A stretch of 64,000 bases of DNA from Rhodoferax sp. (GTDB lineage Bacteria; Pseudomonadota; Gammaproteobacteria; Burkholderiales; Burkholderiaceae_C): assembly GCA_031291295.1 (NCBI GenBank), contig JARLJI010000113.1, positions 1-64,000 of the forward strand, in the 5' to 3' direction. How positions within the stretch are numbered: the first letter of the stretch is position 1; each line of letters starts with the position of its first letter. The notes under the pieces were generated by a model that did no database searches, was not told where the DNA came from, and was given only the letters and a program-made list of their open reading frames with translations. Position numbers and translations under genes: made by a program. Below, one piece after another: positions 18,152-28,461 of the stretch.

Positions 18152-19713
18152 TGCGTCACCTCTCCGCGCTCGAGCAACTGCTCACGAATGTCCTTCTTGG
18201 TGATCTTGCCGTAGCCCGACTTCGGCAGCGCATCCCAGAAGAACACATGGTGCGGCCAGCGGTAGCGGGCGCAGCGTCCCTCCAGGTGCGCCAGCAACGC
18301 ATCGCAGTCCACCGCCTGGCCTTCGCGCCGCACCACCACTGCGACACCAACCTCGCCCCATTTGCGATCGGGCACGCCCAGCACCGCCACTTCGGCCACG
18401 CCGGGATGCGTCAGCAGCACTTCCTCCACCTCGCGCGGATAGACGTTGGACCCGCCCGAGATGTACATATCCGATTCGCGCCCGGTGATGAATAGCAGGC
18501 CGCGCTCGTCCAAGCGGCCCAGGTCGCCGGTATGGAACCAGCCGCCGCGCAGCGCCTTGGCGGTGGTATCCGGGTTGTCGTGGTAGCCGGAGAACACGGC
18601 CGGGCCGCGGCAGCAGATCTCGCCGACTTCGCCGACGGGCAAGGGCTTCAGGTCGGCGTCGAAGATCGCCACTTCCATGCCGGTGCGCGAGCGCCCGCAC
18701 GAGCCGATGTTGGCGTTGGGATCCGCGTCGTCGGCCGAATGCATGTCGGGCCGCAACACGGTGATGCAGCCCGTCACCTCTCCCAACCCGAAGTACTGCA
18801 CCAAGACGTTGCCAAGCTTTTGCAGCGCCAGCTTCTGGTCGGCGCGGTACATGGGCGCGCCCGCGTAGATCATGTAACGCAGGCTGCTGTGGTCATGGCG
18901 GTCCACGGCCGGATGCTCCACCAGGATCTTGACGATGGTGGGCACGGTGAAGAGATTGCTCACGCGATGCCGCTCCACCGCCTGCCAGAAAGCGGCGGCG
19001 TCAAGCCTCTCCCCGGGCAGCAGGACCGTGGCCGCGCCGCGTGCGACGTTTAGCAGCGCATGGATGCCGGCGCCGTGCGACAGCGGCGCAACCGCGATCG
19101 AGCAGTCGCGCTCGGTGGTGCCGGGAATCAAGTCGGCCAAGTGGTTGGTCACCACGAAGCTCATCTGGCCATGCGTGAGCACACCGGCTTTGGGCCGGCC
19201 AGTGGTACCGGAGGTGTAGAAGAACCACAGCGGGTCGTCGTATTCCACCGTTTCATGTTCGGCGCTCTCGCCGTGATGGCGCTGCACCAGCTCTTCATAG
19301 CTGTGCTCGCCCTCCCGCGGCGCGCCGATCGCCACTACATGGCGCAGCGCCGGCGAGGCCGCGCGTACCGCGTCCGTGTGCGCCGAGAACGCGTCTTCGA
19401 CGATCATCGCGCTGGCGCCGCTGGAAGCGCCGAGGTACGCCACTTCCGGCGGCGTCAGGCGGAAGTTGGTCGGCACCCAGACGCAGCCCAGGCGGAAGGC
19501 GATCCAGCAGCTCTCGAACATCTGGACGTTGTTGCGCGACTGCACCAGGATGCGCTCGCCCTTGCACAGGCCGAGGGCTCGCAGCGCCGCCGTCATCGCG
19601 GCCACCCGCTGCTCCATCTCGCCCCAGGTCCAGGTCTTGCCGCCCTCCTGAATCAGCGCCGGGCGATCCGGAAACAGCCTGGCCGTCTGCGTGAGTAGCC
19701 GGCCCAGGTTCAT
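18148..19713 (-). CDS. AMP-dependent acyl-CoA synthetase/ligase
   Basis: FFYTSGTTGRPKAGVLTH; GWFHTGDLGRLDERGLLFITGRESDMYISGGSNVYPREVEE. Confidence 0.9.
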   Translation of the reverse strand: MNLGRLLTQTARLFPDRPALIQEGGKTWTWGEMEQRVAAMTAALRALGLCKGERILVQSRNNVQMFESCWIAFRLGCVWVPTNFRLTPPEVAYLGASSGASAMIVEDAFSAHTDAVRAASPALRHVVAIGAPREGEHSYEELVQRHHGESAEHETVEYDDPLWFFYTSGTTGRPKAGVLTHGQMSFVVTNHLADLIPGTTERDCSIAVAPLSHGAGIHALLNVARGAATVLLPGERLDAAAFWQAVERHRVSNLFTVPTIVKILVEHPAVDRHDHSSLRYMIYAGAPMYRADQKLALQKLGNVLVQYFGLGEVTGCITVLRPDMHSADDADPNANIGSCGRSRTGMEVAIFDADLKPLPVGEVGEICCRGPAVFSGYHDNPDTTAKALRGGWFHTGDLGRLDERGLLFITGRESDMYISGGSNVYPREVEEVLLTHPGVAEVAVLGVPDRKWGEVGVAVVVRREGQAVDCDALLAHLEGRCARYRWPHHVFFWDALPKSGYGKITKKDIREQLLERGEVTQ

Positions 19714-19727
19714 GGCCTGCGCTGCGT

Positions 19728-20894
19728 TCACGCTGCCTCCAACACGCTCAGGTAACTGGCGACGGCGGAGCCGCCCATATTGAACACGGCGCCGAGACGG
19801 GCGTCGTTCACCTGCATGCCGCCGGCCGTGCCGGACAGCTGCATCGCCGCCATCACGTGCTGCGACACGCCGGTGGCGCCGATCGGATGACCCTTGGACT
19901 TCAGGCCGCCCGAGGGATTCACCGGCAGCTTGCCGTCCTTGCGCGTGACGCCGTCCAGGATCACGCGCGCGCCCTGCCCGTGCGGCGCCAGCCCCATCGC
20001 TTCGTACTCCAGCAGCTCGGCGATGGTGAAGCAGTCGTGCGTCTCTACGAACGACAAGTCGCCCAGGCCAGCGCCGGCCGCGGCCAGCCCGCGGTGCCAC
20101 GCCAGCGCCGCGCCCTCGAAGCGGGTCGGATCGCGCCGCGACATCGGCAGGAAGTCATTGACCTGGGTGCGCGAGCGCCAGCGGATCGGCGCCACCTTGG
20201 CGCCGGCCAGCGGCTCGGTCGACAACACCATCGCCGCGGCGCCGTCGGACACCAGCGAGCAATCCGAGCGCTTGAGCGGCCCCGACACGAACGGGTTCTT
20301 GTCTGACGGGTTGCGGCAGAAGTCGAAGCCCAGGTCGCGCCGCATGTGCGCGTAGGGGTTGTGCATGCCGTTGCTGTGGTTCTTGGCCGCGATCGCCGCC
20401 AGCGCATCCGACTGGTCGCCGAAGCGCTCGAAGTAGTTGGTCGCAATGCCGCCGAAGATGCCGGCAAAACCGGCCGGGTCGGAACCCTCCTCCTTGACGT
20501 ACGAGCACTTGATTAGTGTCGCGGCCACCTCCGGCGTGGTCAGGCCGTTCATCTTCTCCATGCCGATCACCAGGGTCCGTTTCATGCGGCCGGCCCCCAT
20601 GGCGTCCAGCGCAGCCCAGATAGCCGCCGACCCCGTGGCGCAGGCGTTTTCCATGCGCACCGCGGGTGTGTGGCGGAACTCGGGTATCGCGACCGCGGGC
20701 AGTGAGGCGGTGAAGTCCTGGCCCACGAAGCCGGCGTTGAAGTGCCCCAGGAAGATGCCGTCGATGTCTTTGGGCTCCAGACCCGCACTGTCCAGGGCGG
20801 GCTGCACCGCATCGCGGATCAGTTGCTCCAAGTCGAGCTTGTCGAACTTGCCGAAGACCGTGTGGCCCCAGCCGATGATGTGTGCATTCGTCAT
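19728..20894 (-). CDS. Thiolase / acetyl-CoA acetyltransferase family
   Basis: ENACATGSAAIWAALDAM; NPSGGLKSKGHPIGATGVSQ. Confidence 0.9.
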   Translation of the reverse strand: MTNAHIIGWGHTVFGKFDKLDLEQLIRDAVQPALDSAGLEPKDIDGIFLGHFNAGFVGQDFTASLPAVAIPEFRHTPAVRMENACATGSAAIWAALDAMGAGRMKRTLVIGMEKMNGLTTPEVAATLIKCSYVKEEGSDPAGFAGIFGGIATNYFERFGDQSDALAAIAAKNHSNGMHNPYAHMRRDLGFDFCRNPSDKNPFVSGPLKRSDCSLVSDGAAAMVLSTEPLAGAKVAPIRWRSRTQVNDFLPMSRRDPTRFEGAALAWHRGLAAAGAGLGDLSFVETHDCFTIAELLEYEAMGLAPHGQGARVILDGVTRKDGKLPVNPSGGLKSKGHPIGATGVSQHVMAAMQLSGTAGGMQVNDARLGAVFNMGGSAVASYLSVLEAA

Positions 20895-20923
20895 GGTTTA
20901 CCTCGTTGGGTGGAAGGAAAAAA

Positions 20924-22120
20924 TCAGGCGGTCGCCACTCGCGGCCCGTGGCGCTGAACTAGCGTCAGCGCGACCAGTCCGGTGGCGGCAACCAGTGTGC
21001 CGGTGGTCAGCGACAGCACCGCAGCGCTGCCGCTCTTGAACATCACGCCCATCCAGGTGCCGCACAGGAAAGCGGCCGCCGCGAAGATGAAGCCGCCCAG
21101 CGCCGAAGCCGCGCCCGCCTGCAGCGGAAACGGGGTAGCCATGCCGACATGGCCGCAAGGCTGGTGGATGCCGTAGGCCAGCAGGTTCAGCCACAGGGCC
21201 GCCGTCAGCGTGAACTGCGTGTGCGCGCCAGCCAGCTGCGGGACGATGAACAGAGCCGCCGCCAGCAGCGACAGTAGGCCGGCGCGCCGCACCGAGGCCG
21301 TGATGCCTTGGCTCGCGATCCAGCGCCGGCACAGAAAGGTGCCGGCCAGGTAGGCCACTGACGCGCCGCCGATGACCAGCCCGAAGGCCACGCGCGAAAC
21401 CCCGAAGGTCTCGATGAACAGGTAGGCCGAACTCGAGAAGAAGCCGAAATTGGCGGCATAGCCGCAGGAGTTGAGCAGGGTCCACGAGCAGAACGCCGGG
21501 TCGCGGGCGATGCGGCCGTAGCCGGCGAACAGCGGGCGCAGGCGCATCGCATGCGGTTGCAGGGCGCGGGCGGTTTCGGGCACGCGCAGCAGCACCAGGG
21601 CCACGCCGCCCAGGCCGAACAGCGCCATCGCCAGCAGTGTCGAGCGCCAGCCCAGCGCTTCCGTCAGCAGGGCGCCGGCCACCGGCACCAGCATGGTCAT
21701 CGTGGCCAGCGTCGACATGGCGATCGTCATCACGTGCGTGCCGCGCTGCTGCTCGTACAGGTCGCGCACTATGGCGCGGCCGCACACCATTGAGGCCGCA
21801 ATGCCCAGGCCCTGGACGAAGCGGGCCGCGATCAGCACCTCGATCGTCGGCGCCAGCGCGCCGATCAACGCGCCTCCGGCGTAGAGCGCAAAGCCGGCAA
21901 GCAGCACCGGTCGGCGCCCGAAGCGGTCCGACGCCGGGCCCCACAGCAGTTGGCTCAGGCCGAAGCTGAACACCAGGACCGCGAGCGTGAGCTGCACCAC
22001 GCTGACCGGCGCATGGTACTCGTTTCGGATGGCCGGCAGCGCCGTCAGGTACAAGTCGGTCCCCAGCGGCTGCACGGCTGTCGCCAGCGTCACGACGAGA
22101 ACGACCAGCGCCGGGCCCAT
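20924..22120 (-). CDS. MFS transporter, Bcr/CflA-like
   Basis: VQPLGTDLYLTALPAIRNEY; LLWGPASDRFGRRPVLL. Confidence 0.85.
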   Translation of the reverse strand: MGPALVVLVVTLATAVQPLGTDLYLTALPAIRNEYHAPVSVVQLTLAVLVFSFGLSQLLWGPASDRFGRRPVLLAGFALYAGGALIGALAPTIEVLIAARFVQGLGIAASMVCGRAIVRDLYEQQRGTHVMTIAMSTLATMTMLVPVAGALLTEALGWRSTLLAMALFGLGGVALVLLRVPETARALQPHAMRLRPLFAGYGRIARDPAFCSWTLLNSCGYAANFGFFSSSAYLFIETFGVSRVAFGLVIGGASVAYLAGTFLCRRWIASQGITASVRRAGLLSLLAAALFIVPQLAGAHTQFTLTAALWLNLLAYGIHQPCGHVGMATPFPLQAGAASALGGFIFAAAAFLCGTWMGVMFKSGSAAVLSLTTGTLVAATGLVALTLVQRHGPRVATA

Positions 22121-22152
22121 GGCCGGCGGTGTGCGCGAAGCGGCGGCCGCGG

Positions 22153-23676
22153 TCAGCGGGTTTCCCCAGGGCCGCCATCGAGTTGCTCGCGCAGCGCCCG
22201 CTTGAGCACCTTGCCGTAGCTGTTCTTGGGCAGTGCGTCGATGAACAGGTAGCGCTTGGGTCGCTTGAAGCGCGCGATGCGGTCCAGGCAGTTCGCGTCG
22301 AGCTCCGCCACGGACACCTGCACGCCCGGCGTGCGGACGATGAAGGCGATCACCGCCTCGCCCCATTCCGCGTCGGGCTGGCCGACCACGCTCGCCTCGC
22401 TGACGCCGGGGTGCGTGAGCAGCGCCTCCTCGACCTCGCGCGGATAGATGTTGGAGCCGCCGCTGATCACCACGTCCTTGCTGCGATCGCGCAGCGTGAG
22501 ATAGCCGCGCGCGTCGAACGCGCCCATGTCGCCGGTGTAGAGCCAGTCGCCGCGCAGCACCTCGTCGGTGCCGGCGGCGTTGCGCCAGTAGCCGGACATC
22601 ACCACGTCGCCGCGGCAGACGATCTCGCCGGTCTCTCCCGGCGGCAGCGAGCGGCCGTCGGGCCCGACCACGCGCACCTCGACGCCGGTGCGCGGCAGGC
22701 CGACCGAGCCGAGGATCGCATCGTCGCCCGCCGCATGATCCTCGCGGCGCAGCCAGGTGATGGTCATCGGCGACTCGCCCTGGCCGTAGATTTGGGCAAA
22801 GACGTTGCCGAACACGGCCAGCGACTTCTTCATTTCTTCCACGTACATCGGCCCGCCACCGTAGACGATAGTGCGCAGGCCGGATGGCTTGCGGCCCGCG
22901 GCCTGCGCGGCCCGGCGCAGGCGCTGCACCATGGTCGGCGCGAGAAAAGAGCCGCAGCCGGGATGCAGGTCGCACAGATCCAGAAACTCGTCGGGCTCGA
23001 AACCCTGCGAGGCCGGCACCACCTGGCGCGCGCCGCGCGCCACGTAGGCCGGGATGTACAGGCCCGAGCCGTGCGACATCGGCGCCGCATGGATCTGGCT
23101 GCAATCCTCATTTACGGCCTCGACGTCGGCCAGGTGCGCCAGCGTCATCGCCATCAGGTTGCGGTGCGACAGCATCGCGCCTTTGCTGCGGCCCGTGGTG
23201 CCGCTGGTATAAAACAGCCAGGCCAGCGCCTGCGAATCAGTCACCGGCAGCTCGGCCGGTTCGGCGCTGAACAGGGCCTGGTAGCCGGACGAGCCGATGA
23301 CGACGATGCGCTCGCGCCATGGCGCGGGGAGTGCCTCCCGCAAACCATCCGCCAGTCCGGACGAAGCGAACACCCATGCTGCATCGGCGTCCTCGACGAT
23401 CTGCGCCATCTCGCGCGCGTGCAGCTTGTAGTTGACCGGGACTACCGCCGCTTGCGCGGCCCAGGCGCCGAACATCAGCTCCAGGTACTCGGGGCAGTTG
23501 TCGGTGGCGATCGCGACCCGCACCGCCGCGCCGCCGCGCTCGCGCAGGGCGACCGCCAGCGACAGCGCGCGGTCACGCAATCCGGCCCAGCTGTGGACCA
23601 GTTCGCCGCCGAGATAGACGGCGCCGGCGTTCGGCCAGCGCCGCGCGGTGCGTTCGAGCAGGCTGAAGACGTTCAT
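22153..23676 (-). CDS. AMP-dependent acyl-CoA synthetase/ligase
   Basis: LFYTSGTTGRSKGAMLSH; RDRSKDVVISGGSNIYPREVEEALL. Confidence 0.9.
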   Translation of the reverse strand: MNVFSLLERTARRWPNAGAVYLGGELVHSWAGLRDRALSLAVALRERGGAAVRVAIATDNCPEYLELMFGAWAAQAAVVPVNYKLHAREMAQIVEDADAAWVFASSGLADGLREALPAPWRERIVVIGSSGYQALFSAEPAELPVTDSQALAWLFYTSGTTGRSKGAMLSHRNLMAMTLAHLADVEAVNEDCSQIHAAPMSHGSGLYIPAYVARGARQVVPASQGFEPDEFLDLCDLHPGCGSFLAPTMVQRLRRAAQAAGRKPSGLRTIVYGGGPMYVEEMKKSLAVFGNVFAQIYGQGESPMTITWLRREDHAAGDDAILGSVGLPRTGVEVRVVGPDGRSLPPGETGEIVCRGDVVMSGYWRNAAGTDEVLRGDWLYTGDMGAFDARGYLTLRDRSKDVVISGGSNIYPREVEEALLTHPGVSEASVVGQPDAEWGEAVIAFIVRTPGVQVSVAELDANCLDRIARFKRPKRYLFIDALPKNSYGKVLKRALREQLDGGPGETR

Positions 23677-23689
23677 GGCGGCGGCGCCC

Positions 23690-24868
23690 TCAGCGCTCGA
23701 GCAGGCCGCGCTCAGTCAGCCAGCCGCGGATCAGGGCGGTCGCCTCGGCCAGCAGCTCGGGCTGGCCGGCGTAGTAGTGGGTGGCGCCCTTGATCACGCG
23801 AAAGGTCTTGTCAGGCGAAGCAGCGGCCTCGTATAGCATGGTCGGGTGCGTCTGCGGCGCGGCGTCGTCGGCGCTGTTCTCGATCACCAGCAGCGGCGCC
23901 CGGATGCGCCTGGCGCCCTCCAGCCCGTTACCGCAGGAGTCATCGAGCGACCACTGCGACAGCCAGGATCTCAGCGTGCTGAAGCGCGCCAGCCCGACCG
24001 GGCCGTTGTTGACCGTCGCCGGATTGCCCATGTAGCACCAGTTCGGCCGGCGATCGTTGGGATCCAGCGTCGGGTCCCGGAAGCGCGGGTCGGCCAGCGT
24101 GCGGTGGACGACGAAGCCGCGCTCCATCTCGCCCGTGTTGCGGCGCTTCAGCTCGGCCAGCATGCCCTTCACCCAGGCCGTGATGCGGCGCATGCGGGCC
24201 AGCTGCGCCGCGCGATAGCGGGCGATGTACTCGGCCGAATACGGTGGCTGGTTGGGATTGCGCGGGTCGTAGATGTCCAGCTCGACGTCGCGGTCGTCGG
24301 GGTTGAGCTCGTCGCGCACCGAAGGGTCGATGGTCTCGGCCAGCAGGTGGGCGCGCGACAGGTGGGCGGCCTGGTAGATCACGGCATCGGCGGGGATCAG
24401 GCCCGCGCCCTTGAGGTCGACCGGGTCGCCGGCGGGCGTGTGCGTGATGCGCGGGTCTTCCGCCTCGGCCTGGTAGCTCACGGCCAGCGAGCCACCGCCG
24501 CTCCAGCCGACCAGCACCACCTTCTTGTAGCCCCACACTTCCTTGGCGTGGCGGACGTAGGCCCCCAGGTCAAGCAGTACCTTCTCCATGATCAGCGCCG
24601 TATCGTTCTTGGCATAGCGGCTGGCGGCGCACAGCACGTGCGCGCCAGTGGCAGCCATGGTCCGCGGCACCGGCAGCAGCTGCAGCGTGGAGGCCGGATG
24701 CATGAAGATCATCAGCGTGTCAGAGGGCGTGCCTTCTGGCCGGAAGCGGATTCCTTCGAGGTTCACGGCCCCCTGGTTGCCGGAGAAGCCATAGGTTTCG
24801 GTGAAGGCCGCCTTCTCCTCGTACTGGAGATGGACCCACTCGGCCTGGACGGGAAGGGATTTGGTCAT
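23690..24868 (-). CDS. Alpha/beta hydrolase
   Basis: VVLVGWSGGGSLAVSYQ nucleophile elbow; ENSADDAAPQTH; KGATHYYAG. Confidence 0.82.
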   Translation of the reverse strand: MTKSLPVQAEWVHLQYEEKAAFTETYGFSGNQGAVNLEGIRFRPEGTPSDTLMIFMHPASTLQLLPVPRTMAATGAHVLCAASRYAKNDTALIMEKVLLDLGAYVRHAKEVWGYKKVVLVGWSGGGSLAVSYQAEAEDPRITHTPAGDPVDLKGAGLIPADAVIYQAAHLSRAHLLAETIDPSVRDELNPDDRDVELDIYDPRNPNQPPYSAEYIARYRAAQLARMRRITAWVKGMLAELKRRNTGEMERGFVVHRTLADPRFRDPTLDPNDRRPNWCYMGNPATVNNGPVGLARFSTLRSWLSQWSLDDSCGNGLEGARRIRAPLLVIENSADDAAPQTHPTMLYEAAASPDKTFRVIKGATHYYAGQPELLAEATALIRGWLTERGLLER

Positions 24869-24898
24869 CGCAGCACTCTAAGCGCGCCGGCGCTGCGG

Positions 24899-24920
24899 CA
24901 CAGTCCCCCCCGGGCGGTAC
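24899..24920 (-). promoter_or_regulatory. Operator motif, variant distal half
   Basis: Minus strand GTACCG-CCCGGG-GGGGAC-TGTG, about 30 bp before the hydrolase start. Confidence 0.45.
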
Positions 24921-24932
24921 ACCCCACCGCGC

Positions 24933-25931
24933 TCAGGGAATCAGCAGGACCGACCCGGTGCTGCGGCCCTGCTCCGCCTCAGCGTGCGCCAGGGCTGCGT
25001 CCCTGAGCGGGTAGGTGCGGCTGACCTCGACCTTCATCGCGCCACTGCGCACCAACTGGAACAGTTCGCCGCAGGCCTCGGCTCGCGTCTCGGGCGTGGC
25101 GGCATGGAAGCCGAACCCCGGCCGGTGCAGCGCCAGGCAGCCCTTCTGCGCCAGCAGCATCAGGTTGAACGGCGGCACGTTGCCCGAGGCGTTGCCGTAG
25201 TTCACCACCGCGGCGAAAGGCCTGACGCAGTCAAACGAGGGCAGGAAGGTGTCCTTGCCGACACCGTCGAACACTGCAGCGACCCCTTCGAGGGCGACCC
25301 GCTTAACCGCCGCGACGAAGTCATCCTGGCGATACAGGATGGTGTGGCGGCAGCCGTGCGCCTGCGCGAAAGCGGCCTTGGCCGGCGAGCCCACGGTGCC
25401 GATGACGGTGGCGCCCAGGTGCTGGCACCACTGGGCGAGCAGGCTGCCGACGCCGCTGGCGGCGGCATGAATCAGGACCACGTCGCCCGGCTTTGGCCGG
25501 TAGCAGCGGTGGATGACGACCGAGGCCGTCAGCCCCTTGAGCATCATGGCTGCCGCCTGCTGGTCGGAGATGTCGGACGGCAGCTTCACCAGACAGGCGG
25601 CCGGCAGGTTGCGCTGCTCCGCGTAGGCCCCGGTGTCATGGAAGAACAAGCCGCCGGTACCGGCATAGGCGACCCGATCGCCCGGCCGGAACCCCTGGAC
25701 TTCGGCGCCCACGCTTTCCACCACGCCGGCGGCCTCGTTGCCGAGGATGACCGGGAACTTCGGCCCATTACCCAGGTAGAAGCCGCCGTTGCGGACGTTG
25801 ATGTCGGAGAAGTTCAAGCCGATGGCCGTGTGCCGGACTCTCACTTGCGCCGGCCCGGGCGGCGGCAGCTCGATCTCGATTGGCTCGAGGACTTCGGGTC
25901 CCCCGTTGCGGTGAATTGCGATGGCTTTCAT
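24933..25931 (-). CDS. Quinone oxidoreductase (zeta-crystallin-like MDR)
   Basis: MKAIAIHRNGGPEVLEPIEIELPPPGPAQVRVRHTAIGLNFSDINVRNG; HAAASGVGSLLAQW. Confidence 0.9.
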   Translation of the reverse strand: MKAIAIHRNGGPEVLEPIEIELPPPGPAQVRVRHTAIGLNFSDINVRNGGFYLGNGPKFPVILGNEAAGVVESVGAEVQGFRPGDRVAYAGTGGLFFHDTGAYAEQRNLPAACLVKLPSDISDQQAAAMMLKGLTASVVIHRCYRPKPGDVVLIHAAASGVGSLLAQWCQHLGATVIGTVGSPAKAAFAQAHGCRHTILYRQDDFVAAVKRVALEGVAAVFDGVGKDTFLPSFDCVRPFAAVVNYGNASGNVPPFNLMLLAQKGCLALHRPGFGFHAATPETRAEACGELFQLVRSGAMKVEVSRTYPLRDAALAHAEAEQGRSTGSVLLIP

Positions 25932-25939
25932 GGAATAGT

Positions 25940-27142
25940 TCAGGCAGGTTCCACCCGCAGCGGCAGCCGGTCCAGCGTGCGCAGGGTGTTGACAGGACGG
26001 TAGACTGGCACGCCGGCCAGGGTGATGGAGCGGGCGCGCCTGGCCAACGCGCCCAGCAGGCACTCGGCCTCGAGCCGGGCGATCATCTGGCCAATGCACA
26101 CATGCGCGCCGTGGCCGAAGGCCAGCTGCTGTCCGGCCTGGCGCCGCAGGTCGAACACATGGGCATCGGACCATTTGCGCGGATCGCGATTGGCCGCGCC
26201 CATGAAGGCGGCGATCTTGGTGTCGGGCTCGAGCGCGATGCCGCCGAGTTCGGCGCCCTCGCAGGTGGTGCGGAACATCACCTGCACCGGCGCCTCGAAG
26301 CGGATCGCCTCCTCGAAGGCATTGCGCGTCAGCGCCGGGTCGGCGCGCAGCAGCGCCCACTGCGCCGGGTCGCGCGCCAAGGCTTGCAGCGCGGCGCCGA
26401 TGCCGCTGATGGTGGTGTCCATGCCGCCGCGCAGGAACGAGCGGGTCAGGTTGGCGGCGAAGCCCGGCTGCAGCGCGCCCGCGTCCTCGGCCTGGTAGAT
26501 CAGCTCGCCGAAGCCGCCGGGCAGCATGGCCTCGCGCTTCATGCTGTCCTCGTACCACTTCATGTAGGGCTGGGCGCGCGCCGCGGCCGCCTGGGTCAGT
26601 TCGTTGTTCGGGCCGATCGCGTTGAAGTTCATGTCGCCGATGGCCTGGGCGTTCTCACGCGGGATGTGGATGCCCACCGCCGGCGGGAACACCGACAGCA
26701 CGAAGGCCTCGGCGGCGTCGCGCATGCCGTCGAATTCGCCCTGCGCCACCAGCGCATCGGCCAGTCTCTCGGCCTCGGCCGCGAAGCGCTCGCGCCATTG
26801 CCGCACCACTATCGGCGAGAGAATCTTCTGCAGCGCCGCGCGCACTTCGGTGTGCTGCGGCGGATCGACCTCCAGGATCACGCTCGCGGGCCGCCAGTTG
26901 CCGGGCTTGCGGATGTCCGCCAGGCCGGCGCCGCCGGTGTTGGTGAAGCGCTGCCACTGCGACAGCACGGTGGCCGTCTCGGCATGGCGGCCGGTCGCAT
27001 ACATGCCGTATTGCTCCAGCCAGACCACCGGCCCGGCCTCGCGTAGCGCCTCGAAGAAGGGATACGGGTCGGTCAGGGTCTGGGCCGTGAAGGGATCGAT
27101 GCCGAGCACGGGCGGCTCGGGCAGCAAGGCGGCGGCGGTCAT
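25940..27142 (-). CDS. Cytochrome P450 (CYP199-like appearance)
   Basis: Heme motif FGHGAHVCIGQMIARLEAE; GLADIRKPGNWRPASVILEVDPPQHTEVR. Confidence 0.93.
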   Translation of the reverse strand: MTAAALLPEPPVLGIDPFTAQTLTDPYPFFEALREAGPVVWLEQYGMYATGRHAETATVLSQWQRFTNTGGAGLADIRKPGNWRPASVILEVDPPQHTEVRAALQKILSPIVVRQWRERFAAEAERLADALVAQGEFDGMRDAAEAFVLSVFPPAVGIHIPRENAQAIGDMNFNAIGPNNELTQAAAARAQPYMKWYEDSMKREAMLPGGFGELIYQAEDAGALQPGFAANLTRSFLRGGMDTTISGIGAALQALARDPAQWALLRADPALTRNAFEEAIRFEAPVQVMFRTTCEGAELGGIALEPDTKIAAFMGAANRDPRKWSDAHVFDLRRQAGQQLAFGHGAHVCIGQMIARLEAECLLGALARRARSITLAGVPVYRPVNTLRTLDRLPLRVEPA

Positions 27143-27199
27143 GGGCGGCGCTCCGGAAACAGGATGCGGCGAGTGTGCGCCCGACCGGCACGGCCGACC

Positions 27200-27221
27200 G
27201 TCCCCTGACGAGGGGACTGAC
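27200..27221 (+). promoter_or_regulatory. Operator motif GTCCCC-TGACGA-GGGGAC-TGAC in a divergent P450/ferredoxin promoter
   Basis: Exact match, 53 bp before the ferredoxin ATG and 57 bp from the divergent P450 start. Confidence 0.75.
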
Positions 27222-27274
27222 ACCGCGCCCGCTCCAGCCGACAGTGAGGGTGAGCGAACCCCCAAGGAGTCCCC

Positions 27275-27598
27275 ATGACCCAAGCCACCTTCATCTGCGC
27301 GGACGGATCGCGCCGCGACGTCGACGTCTCGATGGGCATCAACCTCATGCGCGCGGCCTGCGACAACGGCATCGAAGGCATCGTCGGCGACTGCGGCGGT
27401 GCGATGAGCTGCGCCACCTGCCATGTGTTCGTCGAGGACGGCTTCGCCGATCGCGTCGGCGCGATGGAGCCCAACGAGAACCAGATCCTCGACTTCACCG
27501 CCGCCGGCCGCCAGCCCAACAGTCGGCTCGCCTGCCAGATTGTGATGAGCGAGGCGCTGCACGGCATCATCGTGCGCATCGCCGACCCGCAAGTCTGA
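27275..27598 (+). CDS. [2Fe-2S] ferredoxin (putidaredoxin/terpredoxin type)
   Basis: GDCGGAMSCATCHVFV...RLACQIVMSEALHGIIVRI. Confidence 0.92.
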   Translation: MTQATFICADGSRRDVDVSMGINLMRAACDNGIEGIVGDCGGAMSCATCHVFVEDGFADRVGAMEPNENQILDFTAAGRQPNSRLACQIVMSEALHGIIVRIADPQV

Positions 27599-27620
27599 TT
27601 TCAACTTCCAGGATATCCCC

Positions 27621-28451
27621 ATGAATTCTTCCGCAAAGCCGGCCGCCGGCTGGCTCGAACTCGAGAACAAGGTCTGCGTCGTGACCGGCGCGGCCAGTGG
27701 CATCGGCGCGGAGATCGCCCGCGAGTTCGCCAAGGTGGGTGGCCACGTGGCGATCCTGGACCGTGACGAAAAGGGCGCGCGGGCCGTGGCCGCCGCCATC
27801 GCCGAAACCGGCGCGCGTGCCATCGCCGTCGCCTGCGACATCACCGACAAGGCCAGCGTGGACAAAGCCGCCGAAACTGTGGAGCGCGAGCTGGGACGCT
27901 GCGACGTGCTGGTCAACAACGCCGCCGCGATCTACGCCGATGCGCTGATGAACATCGACCTGGCCAAGTGGAACCAGCTGATGGCGGTCAACGTCGGCGG
28001 CTTCCTGCTGTGCTCGCAGGCCTTCGGGCGCCAAATGATCGCCGGCGGCGGCGGCAGCATGGTGCACATCGCTTCCATCTCCGGCCGCGTGCCGCAACCC
28101 TACAGTGGCCCCTACAGTGTCAGCAAGGCCGGCGTGAAGATGCTGTCGCAGCTGCTCGCGGTGGAACTCGGCGAACACGGCATCCGCAGCAACGTGGTCA
28201 GCCCGGCGATGGTGCGCACGCCCATGAGCGAGGTGATCTACCAAAACCCCGAGGTGCTGAAGAAGCGCGAGCAGATCGTGCCGGCGCGCCGCATCAGCGG
28301 CCCACGCGACATCGCCGAAGTGGTGGTGTACCTGGCTAGCCCGCGCTCGGGCTATGTCAGCGGCCAGGACGTGCTGGTCGACGGCGGCCTGTCCACCGCG
28401 TGGCTGACGCTGATCCCGCGGCCCGGCTTCGAGAAGCAGGACGCGCAGTAG
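27621..28451 (+). CDS. SDR family oxidoreductase
   Basis: VTGAASGIGAEIAREF; VNNAA; YSVSKAGVK. Confidence 0.9.
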   Translation: MNSSAKPAAGWLELENKVCVVTGAASGIGAEIAREFAKVGGHVAILDRDEKGARAVAAAIAETGARAIAVACDITDKASVDKAAETVERELGRCDVLVNNAAAIYADALMNIDLAKWNQLMAVNVGGFLLCSQAFGRQMIAGGGGSMVHIASISGRVPQPYSGPYSVSKAGVKMLSQLLAVELGEHGIRSNVVSPAMVRTPMSEVIYQNPEVLKKREQIVPARRISGPRDIAEVVVYLASPRSGYVSGQDVLVDGGLSTAWLTLIPRPGFEKQDAQ

Positions 28452-28461
28452 CGCGACGCGA

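Noticed and set aside
22129-23793. 554-aa plus-strand ORF
   Set aside because: Antisense shadow of the CoA ligase at 22153-23676; no recognisable protein motifs.
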